Positions 27,501 through 42,199 of a stretch of DNA of 64,000 bases are shown here, in pieces. The DNA comes from Gorsachius magnificus (lineage: Eukaryota > Chordata > Aves > Pelecaniformes > Ardeidae), in NCBI GenBank assembly GCA_034008185.1, contig CM067095.1:4944610-5008609 (forward strand). The letters run 5' to 3'. Made by a program: the position numbers and the translations under genes. Numbering within the stretch: position 1 is the stretch's first letter; each line of letters begins with the position of its first letter. Under the pieces are notes generated by a model, which ran no database searches, was not told the origin of the DNA, and was given only the letters and a program-made list of their open reading frames with translations.

Positions 27501-30500
27501 GTGTTGCCTGTTGTAGTATTCTTGATCAGCAGGAGCTGCTTAAATCAATGAGCTCTGAAAATGACAATGAGATGTATAACCATGAAATTTATTGAACATG
27601 CCTGCATGCATTAGTAATGACACAGTATGGCCTCTGGGTCCAATAATGCAGAGCGCTGGATTCCTTCATCTTCCAACGACTGCTCTAAATTCCCTAGTCA
27701 CACAAGGACATACAAAACAGGCATACATTTTTACTCTGGGATATTACACCTACTTTAAACCAGCTGGGTTTTGTCTTGTTATTATACATACTGGATAAGT
27801 TTCTTTCAATTTCATAGTATCAAAGATATTTTAAATAATCAGTTTCTCACAGGAATCTACTATTAACATTCCTTGCCTCCAAAAATACATGTAAGCAGTT
27901 ATTCTGAGGTGGAACTGGGAGAAACCTCTATAAACTCAATGCTCTTGAGATTTCTATCAGAAATCAGTCACTTGATTTCATGTGAAATGACAAGAATGGA
28001 CAAGCATATTTTTTTTGTTCTTCATTACAGAAGTCTCCAGTGACATTTGCTGTAAGAAAGACAATGTTAACAGGCAGTGAAATGTCAAAGGTTTCCCAAG
28101 GAGAAGCCAATTCTGTTCATGATTCTCCTCTTAAAACTCATAAGTAATTCAGGTGTATTCAGACAAACTACACCTGTGTGAAGAAAAGAAAAACTAGTAT
28201 CAGGCAGTTAATCACTAATAATAAAACTGTGTAATTGTTATATTTGTGCATAATTCCTTTCTCATTTTATATTCTCTAGAAGAAAATGCCTTGAGAGATT
28301 TCCTTTCCCCGTTAGAATTCTCCAACTTGATGTAAATATTTTATATCTGTGCAGCTACTGAAGTGACTAAATTATCAATCTTGTACTCTAAAATAAGTCT
28401 GCCTATTTCAGGGTCTTCCCCCCCCTCCTTCGTCATTACAGCTATTTTCATTCTGGACTCTCCACACACTGTGTGCACCTGTAATCTGTATCTACATTGT
28501 ATTAGTAAGATCCTCCTAATTAGATTTAATTTCTCCAAGTGAGAAAAAAGTGACATGCTAAACCTGCCAGTTCTTTGAAGAATGTCCTAGAAGGTCAAAT
28601 GGTGTGTATATAAGGGCTCTGTGATCTGTTTGACACAAGTAAGATAAGGTTGGTCAACATTTCAGATGCCTTCAGTAATGAAAAGCAAAGTAACTGGTAT
28701 TGATTCCATTCACATCAATCTCAAAATGGTAAACAAAATAATTATATTCTCTGTATAGCAGTCTCATGGGTACATGCAGATACACTTAATAGATCTATAG
28801 ACAGTAGAAAGCTCATTTAAACCAGACACTACGTGAAATTCTAGTTCTAAATTGAGCTACTATGCAGACAGTAAAGCTTCCGAGACCTCTACATCACTTA
28901 CCTTTTGAATATAACCAAAGTCAGAAACTCTCTGAAGATTGGGACTTTTCCCACAAAGTTTGTCTACTTCTCAAACAACAGCACTGTTCTTTAACAGTGA
29001 TAGCCATATCATTGTTTTTGAAGCTTTTATGATACCAAAAAATCTTGGTTTACTGCTTAAAGAAAACCCCAAACCCAAAAATTTAAAAATTAGCACGCTT
29101 TCCTTTGCGAGACCAGCTGCTTTCCCCTAGACTTGAACACCTTTTCACTGCAAACATTTGTGTTTATTCTGTAATTCTTATTAGTCTTTCCCTTCTTTTG
29201 TGGTAGTGGTTTTTTGGTGTTTTTTTTTTTAGGTCTCACAAGGCCTAAAAGGCTTTCTCTCACAGGTCTTGCTTCCTCCATCATTGGTGGAACCACACAG
29301 TACAATCACATATACACTAAACCTCTAGCCTACAGCCTCCTTTCCCCAATTGCATTACTGCAACAGACACATCTGCATTAGGCACCTGTAAGTTCTTTCA
29401 CTGCAGGGTTCAGTAACTGATTGGTTTAATAAAGTAAAACACAGCACCTTCAAAGCACAGCAGTATTTATTCGTTATTGCACAGGTAGTAAGACTGTAGC
29501 ACAAAAGATAAAACCAAAAAGCCAATACATAGTCTTATTTATGCATAAATACAGACTACTGAAACTACCTGGGAATGGACTAGCCATTTTATGAGCACAG
29601 AGTAAGAGTTTGGATTATTTAGCCCAGCAAAACAAAGGCTGAAAGGAGGTAGAACTGTCCTCACTAAATGTACTAAACATGCAACTCTCAGAGAGGAAAA
29701 AGAGATAGAGAGGAGGCACTGAAGAACAAAACCAAACCAGTACAAACTGGCTAAAAAAAGAACCTAAAAAATAAGCTGAAGTATGGAGAAATTTTTAACC
29801 ATCAGAATGATCAGTTCTTGGGAAGTAGACATTATGTAGAAGATGCTTAAAAGGCAGAGGAACAGCGGAGCTGTCCAGACTCAAAGGAAAGCCCACACAG
29901 CTAAACTTCAGTGGAAGTTCCAATGTGAAATCATCTGCTTCCTCCACAGCTCAGGTTTCTGTGACAAAGGAATGATGTAACATGCTGGAATCTTAGAAAA
30001 TATTCTTTTAGACGTAACTACTATGTATTACTTTATTCTTCCTAAAATATCAGAGCCAGGCACTTAGCTGTAGGAATACAGATGAAGGTTATGGTATCTA
30101 TAGAAATTCATATTTAAAAGAAAAGGAAACAGTTTTTTCCTTAAGTATAAGAAAGGGAAGGAATTGCTAAACTCAGACTATGACTATCCCAGACCTACAA
30201 GGTTCGGAGGCGCAGCTGACACAGGAAACATGACATATGCCATGGGAAGTAGTATATTACCAAAATGAGTATTATAGAGTTCATTATAATCTGATGCCTC
30301 AGAAGCAGTCTCTCTGCCCTTAAGCACTGAAATCTTGAGAAACGGGGTACTCACAAGTAAAAACAGCAAAGAGGCAAGTGAAACAACTTATTCTAACATT
30401 AGCAGAAGGGGAACTGGAAGGAAATTCAAGGTCTCCTCCTTGAATTACTATACAACATTACAGTTCGAAGCAAAGATTTTGTATGTATATGGAGAAAAGT

Positions 30501-33500
30501 TGCAAAAAATGACCAGATGATCTTACAGATCTTTATGATTTCACTTGCTTTGACTTGTTTTCTGTCCTCTAGTTCCAAAGCTTTTCTACTCAGTGCTCTA
30601 CTTCAAGAGTCATTGCACCATAAGCTTTTGCATCTTATTTTGACATTTGCCGAACAATGCGGTGAGTTCAACAACTAAAGACTATTCTCTATAAATTAAT
30701 GTTAAACAATTTGTTTCCTTTCACAGAAGGAAAGAAATTAATTTAATGAAAACCTGTGTCTAGTCTTGTTCTGGCCTCAAATGGATGGGAGTTTGGAAGA
30801 CTTCTCTCTCCCAATTCACAAAAGGAGGAAAAAAAAAAAAAAAAAGAAAATTCACACCAGTTACTTTCCAAATCTAACCATTTCAAGGTCTCCCTACTGA
30901 AACACAACACCTCAATGTAGCAAGTATGAGATTAAACAGTTATTCCCATTTTCTCAAATTGAAGTTAGTAATTTATTTAGAAAAATCATGCAGATTATAC
31001 TGTGAATTAGACTGCATCTTTCAAGCCAGCTACAGCATCAACTTTAATACATATTTGGAGAATATGGAAGTTTAAGAAAGGAAAATGCAAATACCAGTTA
31101 AGAAAACTAGACAAACTGTAAATTCAGTAGTTTCTAAAGGTAACATTACATAGAAAGCTTGTTGCATTTTAACAAAAGGCATTGTAGTCCTTCAAATATT
31201 GATACATCAAATGAGGTTAAAAGTTACAGAATCTATGGCTTTGGTTTCCATAAGGAGATATATTTGTATCGCCCCCCCCCAGCTTAGTTATAACTTTCAC
31301 AAATTTCAGAACATTTAACTTGTGAAATTTTCAAGTTCCTCCTATTCCTGTGTGGCACAGAGAACTCGCTTTTACTTATTTCTATATTCAAGTGGAGAAT
31401 GTGAAGCAAATTTCTCATTTAGGACATAAAAAGATCTAATCCAAACGAAAGGGAGAGAATACAAGGTCAAAATAGCATGAGAAAGGAAAACCTCTTGTAG
31501 GACAGGGCTTAAGACACAATTCTGTTGGCCAATATTAAAGTTACCAACACCACTACCCTCCTACAGAGAGGGAAATGAGAAGAATTTGCTAAATATAGAT
31601 AGAACTGTTTGGAAGGATGCCTATCGTTATTTGTGCATTCATCTGTTTAATTGTGGGCAATATAGTCCACTAGACAGCCTGAGGGAAGCATGGATGTTCA
31701 ATATTCTCTGAATTATACAATCTCAACTGGAGATTAGACTTAATTACACAGTTTACAATAGTATAAATGGAAACTATTTTGAAACTCTTCACAGTTGTAA
31801 GTACCGCTGCACTTTTTTTACTCAGGTTTGGGAATGTACTGCCTGTTGTGCAGTTTTAAACAAGCATGGTGAAAAGGAATTCACGTGTTTAATGTATGAC
31901 CTCAAGTCTTCCAAAACCCACAAACCTCAGTAGCTAATGAGATATCACAAATGTATACAAATATAAGTGTATATTTGGAGATCAAAAATCCCCTAAAGTA
32001 ACCAAATAAAATAACAAGTTTTATGCTAAAAGCTCTTCTTAGTTTGGTAGTCTAAGGAAATTGACATTTTTCTCAAATTGATCTGCAAGTGCATTTTTAA
32101 AATAATTGCAATAATTTAATTCTTTAAACATACTTGTCAATACATCTTACCAAATTAATCAACCTTTATTTGAAAATAAAGCTGAAAGCTGAAACAACCA
32201 CATAAACCAAAAAGAAACAAGTCAAGGGAAGTTTATACCTATGATCCAAACCTTCGAAGGATTCCTAGACCCAATTCCCTTGGTTTCAGTGACAACGCTG
32301 TAAAGAAATATAATGGAATTTAACAGGAACTGGGTGCCTAAATCCCTCGAAGAATTTGGGCCTAAATTCCTAAGGGATCACTGAAAGTCTCAGCGAAGGT
32401 ACCAACTTATTTATAAATCACAGAGAGCTCTGTGATCACTGATCTTCCTTCAAAGGAAATCTGAGCAAGCCAGGCTGCAAACCTCACCAGACCTCTGCGA
32501 CCTGTTAGCAGAAGGTCCAATAGCTCAAGAAATCCCTTAGTGAGTTTTCCATCCTCTCAGTAAGGCTTAGAAAAAATACAGTGATAACTGTCCAGAAAAA
32601 TCAAAATTATGCATTGGGAACGGAGTGTGTTCAAACAGTCAGGAAGAAAAAAAAAACCCTCAGAAAACAGAATCCTGTATTATCTCCTGATCATCTAAAT
32701 GCAAATACTTGCCTAGCATTAAGAAGAGATTAACCTTTATAAACTCTAAATATTATTAATTGTATGTTAATTTTCAATTTAAAAAACACTGCTAACAATA
32801 CAAAACAAGAATTTTGTTATCAGGCTGTATGCCACTAGACAAGTTACATTGTTATACATTGTTTAAGTTTTCTCATCATGCTTGAAACCCACCAAGAGAT
32901 TTTATTCTAGTCAGTATAAATACGTAGTAATTTTCCATTGGACTCATGGCTAATCATCTGATCAACAGAGAGCTAGCAAGTAAGGGAATAAACACGTATC
33001 TGCAGGAAGCTAGTTATTCAAGGAACACTGGTATCCCCAAATTCCTGGTCATAATCTGTACCTTCTGTTCAATTTTACTTACTTTAAGCTTGGAAAACAA
33101 AATCAGAGTATAGCATCAATCTTCTAGTACGTGTTCCTTCATTAGAGACACATAAAGACGTATCAGGATTAAGAGAAAATTATGTTCCAGTTAAAGACAG
33201 AACTGGAACAAGGGTTTCTGTTACTGATAAAGAAATTCTACCAAGGTTTCAAACTTACAGATTATATAATTCAATAAGCTTCCACCACCACATCACATTA
33301 AAAACAGTGTCTTACCCCCCACCTCTAAAATACTGCCTCAGGAGAGGGAACATGGTTTTTTACCTCCATTATCTTTCAGCCTGCAGTAAGGAAGTGCCTT
33401 GGTCCTGAATCAGAACCCACAGGAATTTAGCAAGTGCTATTTCTGCTTGTAGTAAAATCTTCAATATGTAATTTACATCTTGATATGTCATCATTTCTTG

Positions 33501-36500
33501 GTATTTAACTTAGTAACAGCTTCTCTAAAATAGAGATTTTATTACATAAATTATGGAAGTAGCAGACTGGGTGTAGTGGAGACAGCATAAATTCCTGAGT
33601 CAATACAAAATATGTTCCTGGTAGTAGTTGTTATTCTATGCAGGTGTGTTATTGATTACAGTCATAATGATCTCTCTTCAGCTGCCATCAATAACTCGCT
33701 ATTTGTATTGTCATACTGAATTAAAGAAGAACCAGTCTAAAAATATGTGGAGAAGTCATACCAGCATGGCATGACCCAGCCTGTGGTGCAAATAAGCAGA
33801 ACACTGCCAGTTTAATTTAGCATTCATGTTTGAGACTTCACTGGACATAACATTGATAACATAGTCAAATGTGGTATTTATTCAGGTAGAAAAGATTATG
33901 TCTTAAACATACCAGAAAACTCTTAATTTATAGCTACAGCACACAATAAAGCTATGCTTTTAATACCTCGGGACCGTTATTGGCATGCACTTACTGATGT
34001 GCAAAACTGAATCAGTTTTATGGATGGTTATTGTCATTTTACTGATCAAAGGAATTCCTTCATTAAAAAGAGTTCATTTTTAAATCAAAACTTGACAGCA
34101 TTAGACAACAGCAGAATACTATTCTAAAAATAAGCCAAAGATTTCTGAAGTATTGAAAAGTTAAGTATAGATATGCTATTGTCACAATTGTATGAAACAC
34201 TTCATTAAAGTTAGCATATATAAGCATTTTTCTTTTAAATACTTCAGAGTAGACACATAGCAAAACAACACTCATTGTTGCTGGCCTATCAAAATGGAGA
34301 AACAGATCCAGACATGAGAGATAAAAGAATTCCTACTTCCAGCAATCTGATCTTTATGCCATTTTAACAATTGTACAGGAGTAACAAAATATTAGGATTA
34401 TATCTCAAAGGAAAGAGCAGAATATTGTTAAAAATGTCTACACCAATATTTACAGTGTTCTCTACACATTCTAGAGAAGCACTGCAACGTTTAATAAAAC
34501 TTGCATTTCCCCAAAAAAATCCCACCATTTTAAAGGAACACTGTTTTTATGAGACACTAATTGTATTTCACATGTATCTCCTGTTCATGAGAGGGGGATT
34601 CTCCCTAATTTAACACCATAAGCCATGCTCATGCCCACCTTTTCCTCCACGGGCAGTCTTGCCTAAGGCTTCCTTCTCTTCTCTTTCCCAGGAACAGCAA
34701 AACAGAAACAGAAACTCTTGCTGCAGTAGCAAGCTTATGGGTTCTACTAGACTGCTATGAATGATGTTATGTCACTACACTTCACAAGAAACTAAACCAA
34801 CCATCAACAGAATTCTGTCAAAGTTCTGACAACTCCACAAAACAACCAAAATTATTTTGTTCCCTTCAACCTCGTACAATTAACCTCATAGGCGAGGTGT
34901 GTGAACAGTTGTCTAAAGAAAATTCAACCCATCAATGAGCAATTAAAATACCCGCCATGGGAAAGTTCTTCAAAGTTTTGATGTATACATAAGAATATTC
35001 ATGCTGTCTCACTTTCAGCACCTGATAGAGGTGCTTAATTTAGGAAGCTGGTCTCCATATACTATCCATATTTGCTACTCAGCAGAGAGAGGCTCCTTCA
35101 AAGTGCCAGTTAAAATACTCGATTCAGACTCATAGACTGAATCAAACTCCAGAGAAGTATGTCTGTCTCTATGCACTGTTTTTATCTGCAGCCAGAAGCG
35201 GCTGCCCTTTCTAACTCAGGCGTCTAATCGACATGCCTGAAGTTGTTGTAACTACCCCAACTTATGTGTCACATCTTAGATTCTCCTTCCCCACGGTAGT
35301 CTGTGCTTTATGAACCATACTTGGAGACACTCTACAATTCACTTTCTTTTGGGGAATCTCTGCAACCTCTGCTATTCTGCATACTGTCAAAAAGATTATT
35401 ATTTTTTCATTTAAAACCTGCAAAAATAAGTCCACCCCGTATCACCACATACATTCAGTTCTCATCAAGCTGCGAACCCAGTACACGTGGACACTGTTGA
35501 TTAGTTAAACATGGCAATACAGTTTCTTAGCCATAGGAACAATTCAGTAAAAGTCGGTGTGATCACTTACGTCAGTGTTCTGAATAGCAGTTACTTAAAA
35601 TTTTATCACTACATAACCCAAATTAAATAGAGAACATTTACTGTAACGAGAAGGTCCCATGGAGGAATTGTGCTGATATACTTCCAACTCATGGGTAGAA
35701 ATTACACCACCAGACCAGCTGAAGAACAGGCAATTAAATTACTGGAAACAGTAGCTCTAGTTTCACTAACTTTACATTGCAATGGATGTAGATCAATTAA
35801 GAAAAGACTTTCTTACAGCAACAAGTTAAGGTAGCATTTATCTGTACAAAGACCCCATGATCATTCCTTTTATGACAGCAGAAATAAGAGGGGGAAAAAT
35901 TAAGCTTAGAAAAGAAAAAAGGGACATGTGATACAAAGCTCAAATCCTGTAAAGATATTTTTTTCTGGCCAGTATTCCAAATTAAGCCACTGCTCGGCAC
36001 CTCAAAATCAGTCAATACCACTGCACCTGTAAGAATTCTTGCAGCGATTACTTCATTAGATAATTCAAAATATATCCAACTAAGAATGCAGGTCTCTATA
36101 TCAAGCCCCTGGAAAGTCCACTCTCAAGGATGACTGTGCAAAGGAAGCACTGATGCCTAATTCTATACTTCCAAATTATTGAATTCTGAAAGAAATAAGG
36201 AAAAGAAGAAATATTTTGAGTTACCATAACTATACAATGTCAGGACTGGCTCCAAACTGATTTACTCACTTCTTCCCTCTCGCTTGCAATATTTAAGCTG
36301 TAACTCTTCAGTAATGTATTTCAGAAGACAGTAAATGCTTCACAACTCTTAAATAAACCATAAGCGGCTAAACAGTAACTGTTCTGGAGGACAAAGGCCT
36401 GTTGGCAAGACACTAGACTTCAAGCTTCCAATGGCTTATGACAGCAATAATAAGGCAAACAAAATAAATAATAAAAATGAAATTGTGAAAGATACCTTGA

Positions 36501-38372
36501 CAGTGTCCTTTTAATCTTCAGCCAACTTTGAGACGTCATGTAAGCACTGAAGCAGCAAAGAGGTGATACTGCTTAGATAGCAAAATATCTCAATTTCTCC
36601 CTGACCTACAAATCATAAGCTAATAGATTAGTGGTGCACTGGCATATAACCGCACAGTAGCTCAAGGAAACCCTGTTGCAGCTTCTGAAACAAAACGTGT
36701 GTGCCCTGAGATGCAGGATAACCATAATTATAAACAACATCAACTGAAGCATGCACAGAAGATTTTGACGCTGGACCTTATGGAACAAAGATACTAAACT
36801 GTCCGAGAAAGCTGCCATATCTGTAGAGATAAAGCATACTGCATGTAGTTCAGAAACAGAAAGGTCTTCCCAGGGCAATATAAACTGGAGAGTGAAGCAG
36901 AGAAGAACAATCCTGCCCGTGTGTTCTTAATTGATCTTAGTATCTTGTAATACTGCCACCAGCAGTATCACCATTAGACAAGTGTCGGATGAAAATTACT
37001 TTCTTGGGCTACTCACCCTGGAATCTGCGATCTAAATATTACAACTTTGCTCCTTCTAAATATACTCTATATTCAAAGTCACTCAACTTGTCTCATGGTA
37101 ATTAGTATCAGCTGATAACAGACAATTACAACCTGCAGGATCAGACCAAGAGATCCTTCACAAACAGGTATCTGGAGAGATGCAAAACTGCACATGCTCA
37201 GGCTCACAGGTTCTTTCTTCAGTGTACTGCTAGTAAACATTACCTATACTGTGCAAAAAGTCTACACTTCAGAAAACACAGACTTAGATATCTCCAGAAG
37301 TACCCACTTACTTTGTTTTTCTATGCGTCTCCTCAGAGGGCCTGATTCTGAAAAATATGATGAAGCAGATCCCTTGACTTCATCATGGCCAGCCTTTAAA
37401 AAACAACTTTAGATAGCTCTTACCTGGAACCAGTGACATTTCTATAAATTTTTAATCTAGACTGAACAAAAATATAACTACATAGCAAAGTAGTAAGGTA
37501 TAAACACAGTATCAACTTTCACAGAATTTGATAAAGTAATCAGTTTAAAAAAACCCCAAAACAATAACATCTGTCATTTCAGGGGTATAATGGTGCCTTA
37601 CTTAGTTAAGATTCATTACTTTCAGAAAGAGGACATTTTGCTTTAATAGTGGTATGCTCCCAGTAATGACAACTATTGTAAGAAAATATATTCAGTCATG
37701 TTCTTTGAAGGAATGAGTAGTGACTAGATATGAGTTTCATTAACTAAATTGAAGTGTCATCTACAAGAGATTGAATTATTTAAAAATGTGCCCATATATA
37801 CATTCGTACTTGGTCTCTCGTATATTTTTTTCATTTCTAAGATTAACTGACGTTCCAAGAAAGGCGTGTATTTTGGTGGGTCAAAATGTCAAACCATCCT
37901 GAAACACAGTGCCAGTCAATGAATCCCATCAAGACTCTAAAATGGTATTTTGTTTGATGTAGTGTGTATAAATTAATGATGAATAATTGATGCTGTCCAC
38001 TTACTAATAAATTATAAGCCATTTACATACCACACACCAAATATGTTACTTCTTGAAAACGTGATTGCTAGAGGGTTGACTGCCAGTCTTTCAAAAGACT
38101 GGATATTACTAAACTGAGCTGCCTGTTCCTACAATATTGCAGAAAAGCAGACATATGAAAATAATTAGATTCACTAGAATGAGTTGTCTTTCTTACATAG
38201 TATTTAAAATGAATGCAACCTAAGATAAGGCAGATCTAGACCTCTAGAACCCCAGCATATAGAACCAGAAGCAGCTTTACAGCTTGTTTTGGATTGCCTG
38301 TGAAATACAAGGGTAGGAGTGAAAAGGACAAACAAGGAACAAAAAACTTGCACCACAGCTTTTTGGGTTTGG

Positions 38373-38413
<41 letters not shown>

Positions 38414-40990
38414 GTTAGCTGAGGGAAATAAACACTTCATTACAGAGGATGGTTGCTACTTTTTTCAGATGTTGAGATGGGTGGCTAACCTTACTGCTTC
38501 AGCACACATATATACCACATCCTACCTGGAATTTAAGAGAATACTTCAAGATCTCCTTGTTCTAATTTTAATGCTTAAACCCATGATACTGCTAATGCCT
38601 TTCTCTGAAGAAAATATGTTTGCCAAGTTACATGTATACTTTAAGTGGTTTGCATTATGGAAAGAACGCTTCTAAAAATATGTGGATTTTAATCTTAACA
38701 GAAATCTCAGTGCTAATTTCCAGGTGACTCGTATGAAGTCTGAATAAGGTAACTGCATGCAACACATCTGATAAATTCTTTCCCTATCCATATTGGTGTA
38801 ACCCTAGAGTTAGCCTTTTTCCTACTTCTTCTGTAGAGACAGGCAATAAAGTAAAAAAATTGACCTAACCTTTCTGCTTTGAAGATTACTATGATGGCTA
38901 TTAGGAATACAATGCACTCACACTAGACAAGATACTGTCATACCCTGGATAAACTGTAAAGACATAAGCTAAATGTAATCTCACACTTAGCTGCCACAGC
39001 ATTTGTTTACAATGTTTGTGTCAATGATTTATACTCACACAATAAAATATTAAGAGCAACAAATTATAAACCCGGTAGCACAAGAATTCTAACAGGTTTT
39101 CCTCACAGTGTATCAATTCTGACACTAACCAAGATCCACCAAAAACACCGCAGAAATAATGTGTTGCATTACATAAAATCAAATACAGAATCTTAGTTTT
39201 ATGTAACTGTAATGTGCATGCAGATGGTCTTCAGGATAAGATATCTTCTCTAAACTGCGGTTTGTACAAAATTTGACATATAAGCAAAAGGCAGGAACTT
39301 TGCAATTTCTAGTGCAGTGTCCTAATTCAATATAATGGGAATCTCTATTTGTAACTCCTACCAGTTCTTCCAATATAAAAGAATTGCTGAGACTGAAATC
39401 CATTGCAGAAATTTTGAATGAATAGATGAAAATCAAAGAAGGGAACTATTTTTCATCCATTATAGCTAAATAGTCGGTCAAAAATATGGTTATATTAACT
39501 GAAATTCAGTTATTTATATTGACAACAACTATGGCATCAAAATAGAATCAGCAAAGTCAACTTTATAAAGATCACCAATGTCAAATAAAATGCATTCTAT
39601 GCGTCTCTGAACAATACATGAGGATAAACTATGCAGTGAAACTATGCAGTCAAACTGTATTGTTCTTCTAAACCTTGCCCTCCTAATACATTCCTTTAGC
39701 CAAGCAATGGGAAGATAAACCCATTTGCCTAATGGAGCATATAATTTAAATATTTCAGACAAGCATTTACAGAGATGTTGCTTAAAATAAATTTAACAGC
39801 CATCCATCCAAATATATGGCATGATGAAGATCACAGCATAGTTCACAACTCTTTTTTTCTGTAGGAGCTCCAAACTATCCAGCCCTTTCAGTTACTTTAG
39901 TAACCATGTAAATCCTGTATTACTTTATAATAACAAATCTTTCTTTTTTCCCACAGCAGATTTAAAAAAATTGAAGCTTCATAATCTTTTGTAGTGGCTT
40001 GCAACATTTCTAAAGCCACTAAAATTTCAGATTTTACTACTGCACCATGCAGTCCTGCACAATTTTGTAAACAAAATATGTTTAAATTTAGGAAAGCTTA
40101 GAGGGCTAATGCACTTAATACAGACTGCAGCACTTCATCCACAGGAAGATACGATCAGCCAATGTCAATATTCTGTCATTTAGAATCATGTTTTTTACCA
40201 TAAAGCATTCCCACTAATACAAAACAGTGGGGTTTTTCCCCACAAACTTGTATCTAGTGTTTACCATAGTATTAGAATAAAAAGAGGTCTTCACTTGATT
40301 AAAAAAAAAAACTAAGCAGATTATTTTATAACATGCTAAGAATCACATTTTGTATTGTGACCTACCTAAGGCACAACAGTACACTGTAAAAAAGAAAGTA
40401 CATGTTATAAGAATTCCCCCTTCCACATACACAAACAAGTACATACATTAAAAAAAAAAAAGGGGGACAAGACAATCTTTACTATTTGCATGCTAGACGT
40501 GAACATTTTAAAGACTTGATCAAGTTTTGGAAACATTAAATTTTAATCATGTACAGCAATACTGCAGGGAAAATGAAAAGGAAAAAAACCCCTAACTTTG
40601 GCTTTTAAGTCTAATGGATTTCACATTTGTAAAGAAATAGGTTAGTTTTGTTTAGTCTTTGCTACAAAGAGACTCATCTCCTATGCATGCCACAAATAAC
40701 CTGAGCAATGACTTCCCTCCATGACAAGAGCTGCCCATCATATTGCAAGATTAATACAATGTTGGTTTGTTTAGGGGTTGCTTGTGTGTGTGGCTTACGT
40801 ATGCAATTTTAGCCATTCGCATACATTAACTCCTCGTTGCGTATCTTACAATAAACTGATGAACGCTGTTAAACCTTAAACAGCAATCTTTAGCAAACAA
40901 AGAAGACTAGTCTGCAATCGTGATGCAAAATCATCCCAAACGAACTATACCCTGCAAGAACCTCTCTCAGAAAATAGCCCGGCAACCTCA
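27501..40990. other. A+T-rich non-coding DNA with homopolymer runs
   Basis: No supportable exon. Contents include an A-run of about 16 near 30830-30845, a C10 run near 31271, and a T34 run at 38374-38407. The only stretch with a local rise in CpG is the shoulder of the island to its right (about 40780-40960). Minus-strand splice-like segments were noted here and are discussed under findings. Confidence 0.55.
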
Positions 40991-41101
40991 TTCATTCCCC
41001 CCAACCCAATGATCTGCTCACCATCTCCTCCGTCTTCTCTTATTTCTCTGTCCTCTGCTTGTTTTCCTTGCTTCTGCCGGCTTCAAGGAGGCGGGTGTAC
41101 C

Positions 41102-41124
41102 AAAAAAAAAAAAGGGGGGGGGGG
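41102..41124 (+). repeat. A12-G11 homopolymer junction
   Basis: A run of 12 A is followed directly by 11 G at the left edge of CpG island 1. Its length is likely variable. It shifts any reading frame across it, so the open frames spanning it (41009-41590 and 41059-41739) should not be trusted. Confidence 0.9.
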
Positions 41125-42199
41125 AACCCCCAACTCTTCAATAAAATACTCAGCAACCGCTGGGCAGCACATCAACGAAAGCCCCCCGCCTTCCTCTCTC
41201 GCTGCCGGGAACGGGAGCAGGAGCCCCCTCCGCCGCGCTCCCCGCCCGCCGCTCACGCCCTCCCCGCCCCGGCGCAGCCCCGCGGCTGCCCGGCTCCCGC
41301 GGGGGCGCGTCCGTCCCCCCCGCCTCCCCGGGAACCCGGGCTGCACCAGCCTCTCCACCGCCTTCTTACCCACCGAGACGAGGCAGCAGACGGAGTCGGG
41401 CTGCCTTTCCCCTCCCACCTCCACATTCCTATTTACAAAGGGTATCCAAGACCATCTTTATCCAACGGGGGGGAGGAGGGGGAGGAGGAAGCAATCATTA
41501 ACCCTTTTCTTGCATTTACCTTTTCTACTATGCTTTTTGGCTGCGCTTTTAAAGCGCACAGCGGACGCCTGCTCTCTACAGAGCACATAAACTCGCTGCC
41601 ATCAGGCCTCCGGGGCCCCGCACCCCAGCCCGGCCGCTCGCCACCTCTGGAGGAGCAGGGTCCTTCCCGAGGCCGCTCCAAAATAACGTCCAAGGGCAAC
41701 GCTGAAAAATGCGTGCCCTTCCGAAACTACGTTGACTAAAAATAACCGCCCGCGAAGCCGCCGCGGCCGAGCGCCCCTCAGGAGAGGCCCACCGGGAGCG
41801 GGGGACGCGTTTCCCAGTCAGCCCCTCTCAGTGCCGTCTTTACAACTCTTTTTTTATTTTTTTTTTTTTTTAAGCGGGGGGCGTTATCGTTCCTCAACAC
41901 TCACACCCGGCGCGGGGGGGGGGAGGGGGCGGGAAGCGGGAGGAAGGATTAGGGGCAGGAAAGAGGCACCTGCCTCCGCCACAGCGGCCGGCGGGCCGGG
42001 GAGGGCAGCGCAGCCGCGACCCGCACCCCTCAACAACCCCACCGCCGCCCCTGCCTCGCGCTGCCTGTCGGCGGCCGGCACCCGCGAATTTTCCTATTGG
42101 GTAGTTCCTCTGCGATCGCGGGCAGCAACCAAAGCCTCATTGGTGCATTCCCGCCCCGCTCCGCTCACTGGCTGGCCGCTCCGCGTGGCATCATTGGCC

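Noticed and set aside
27235..27595. Opposed frames of 85 and 113 codons near 27.3 kb
   Set aside because: They overlie an antisense CR1 3' fragment, and composition is explained by the repeat.
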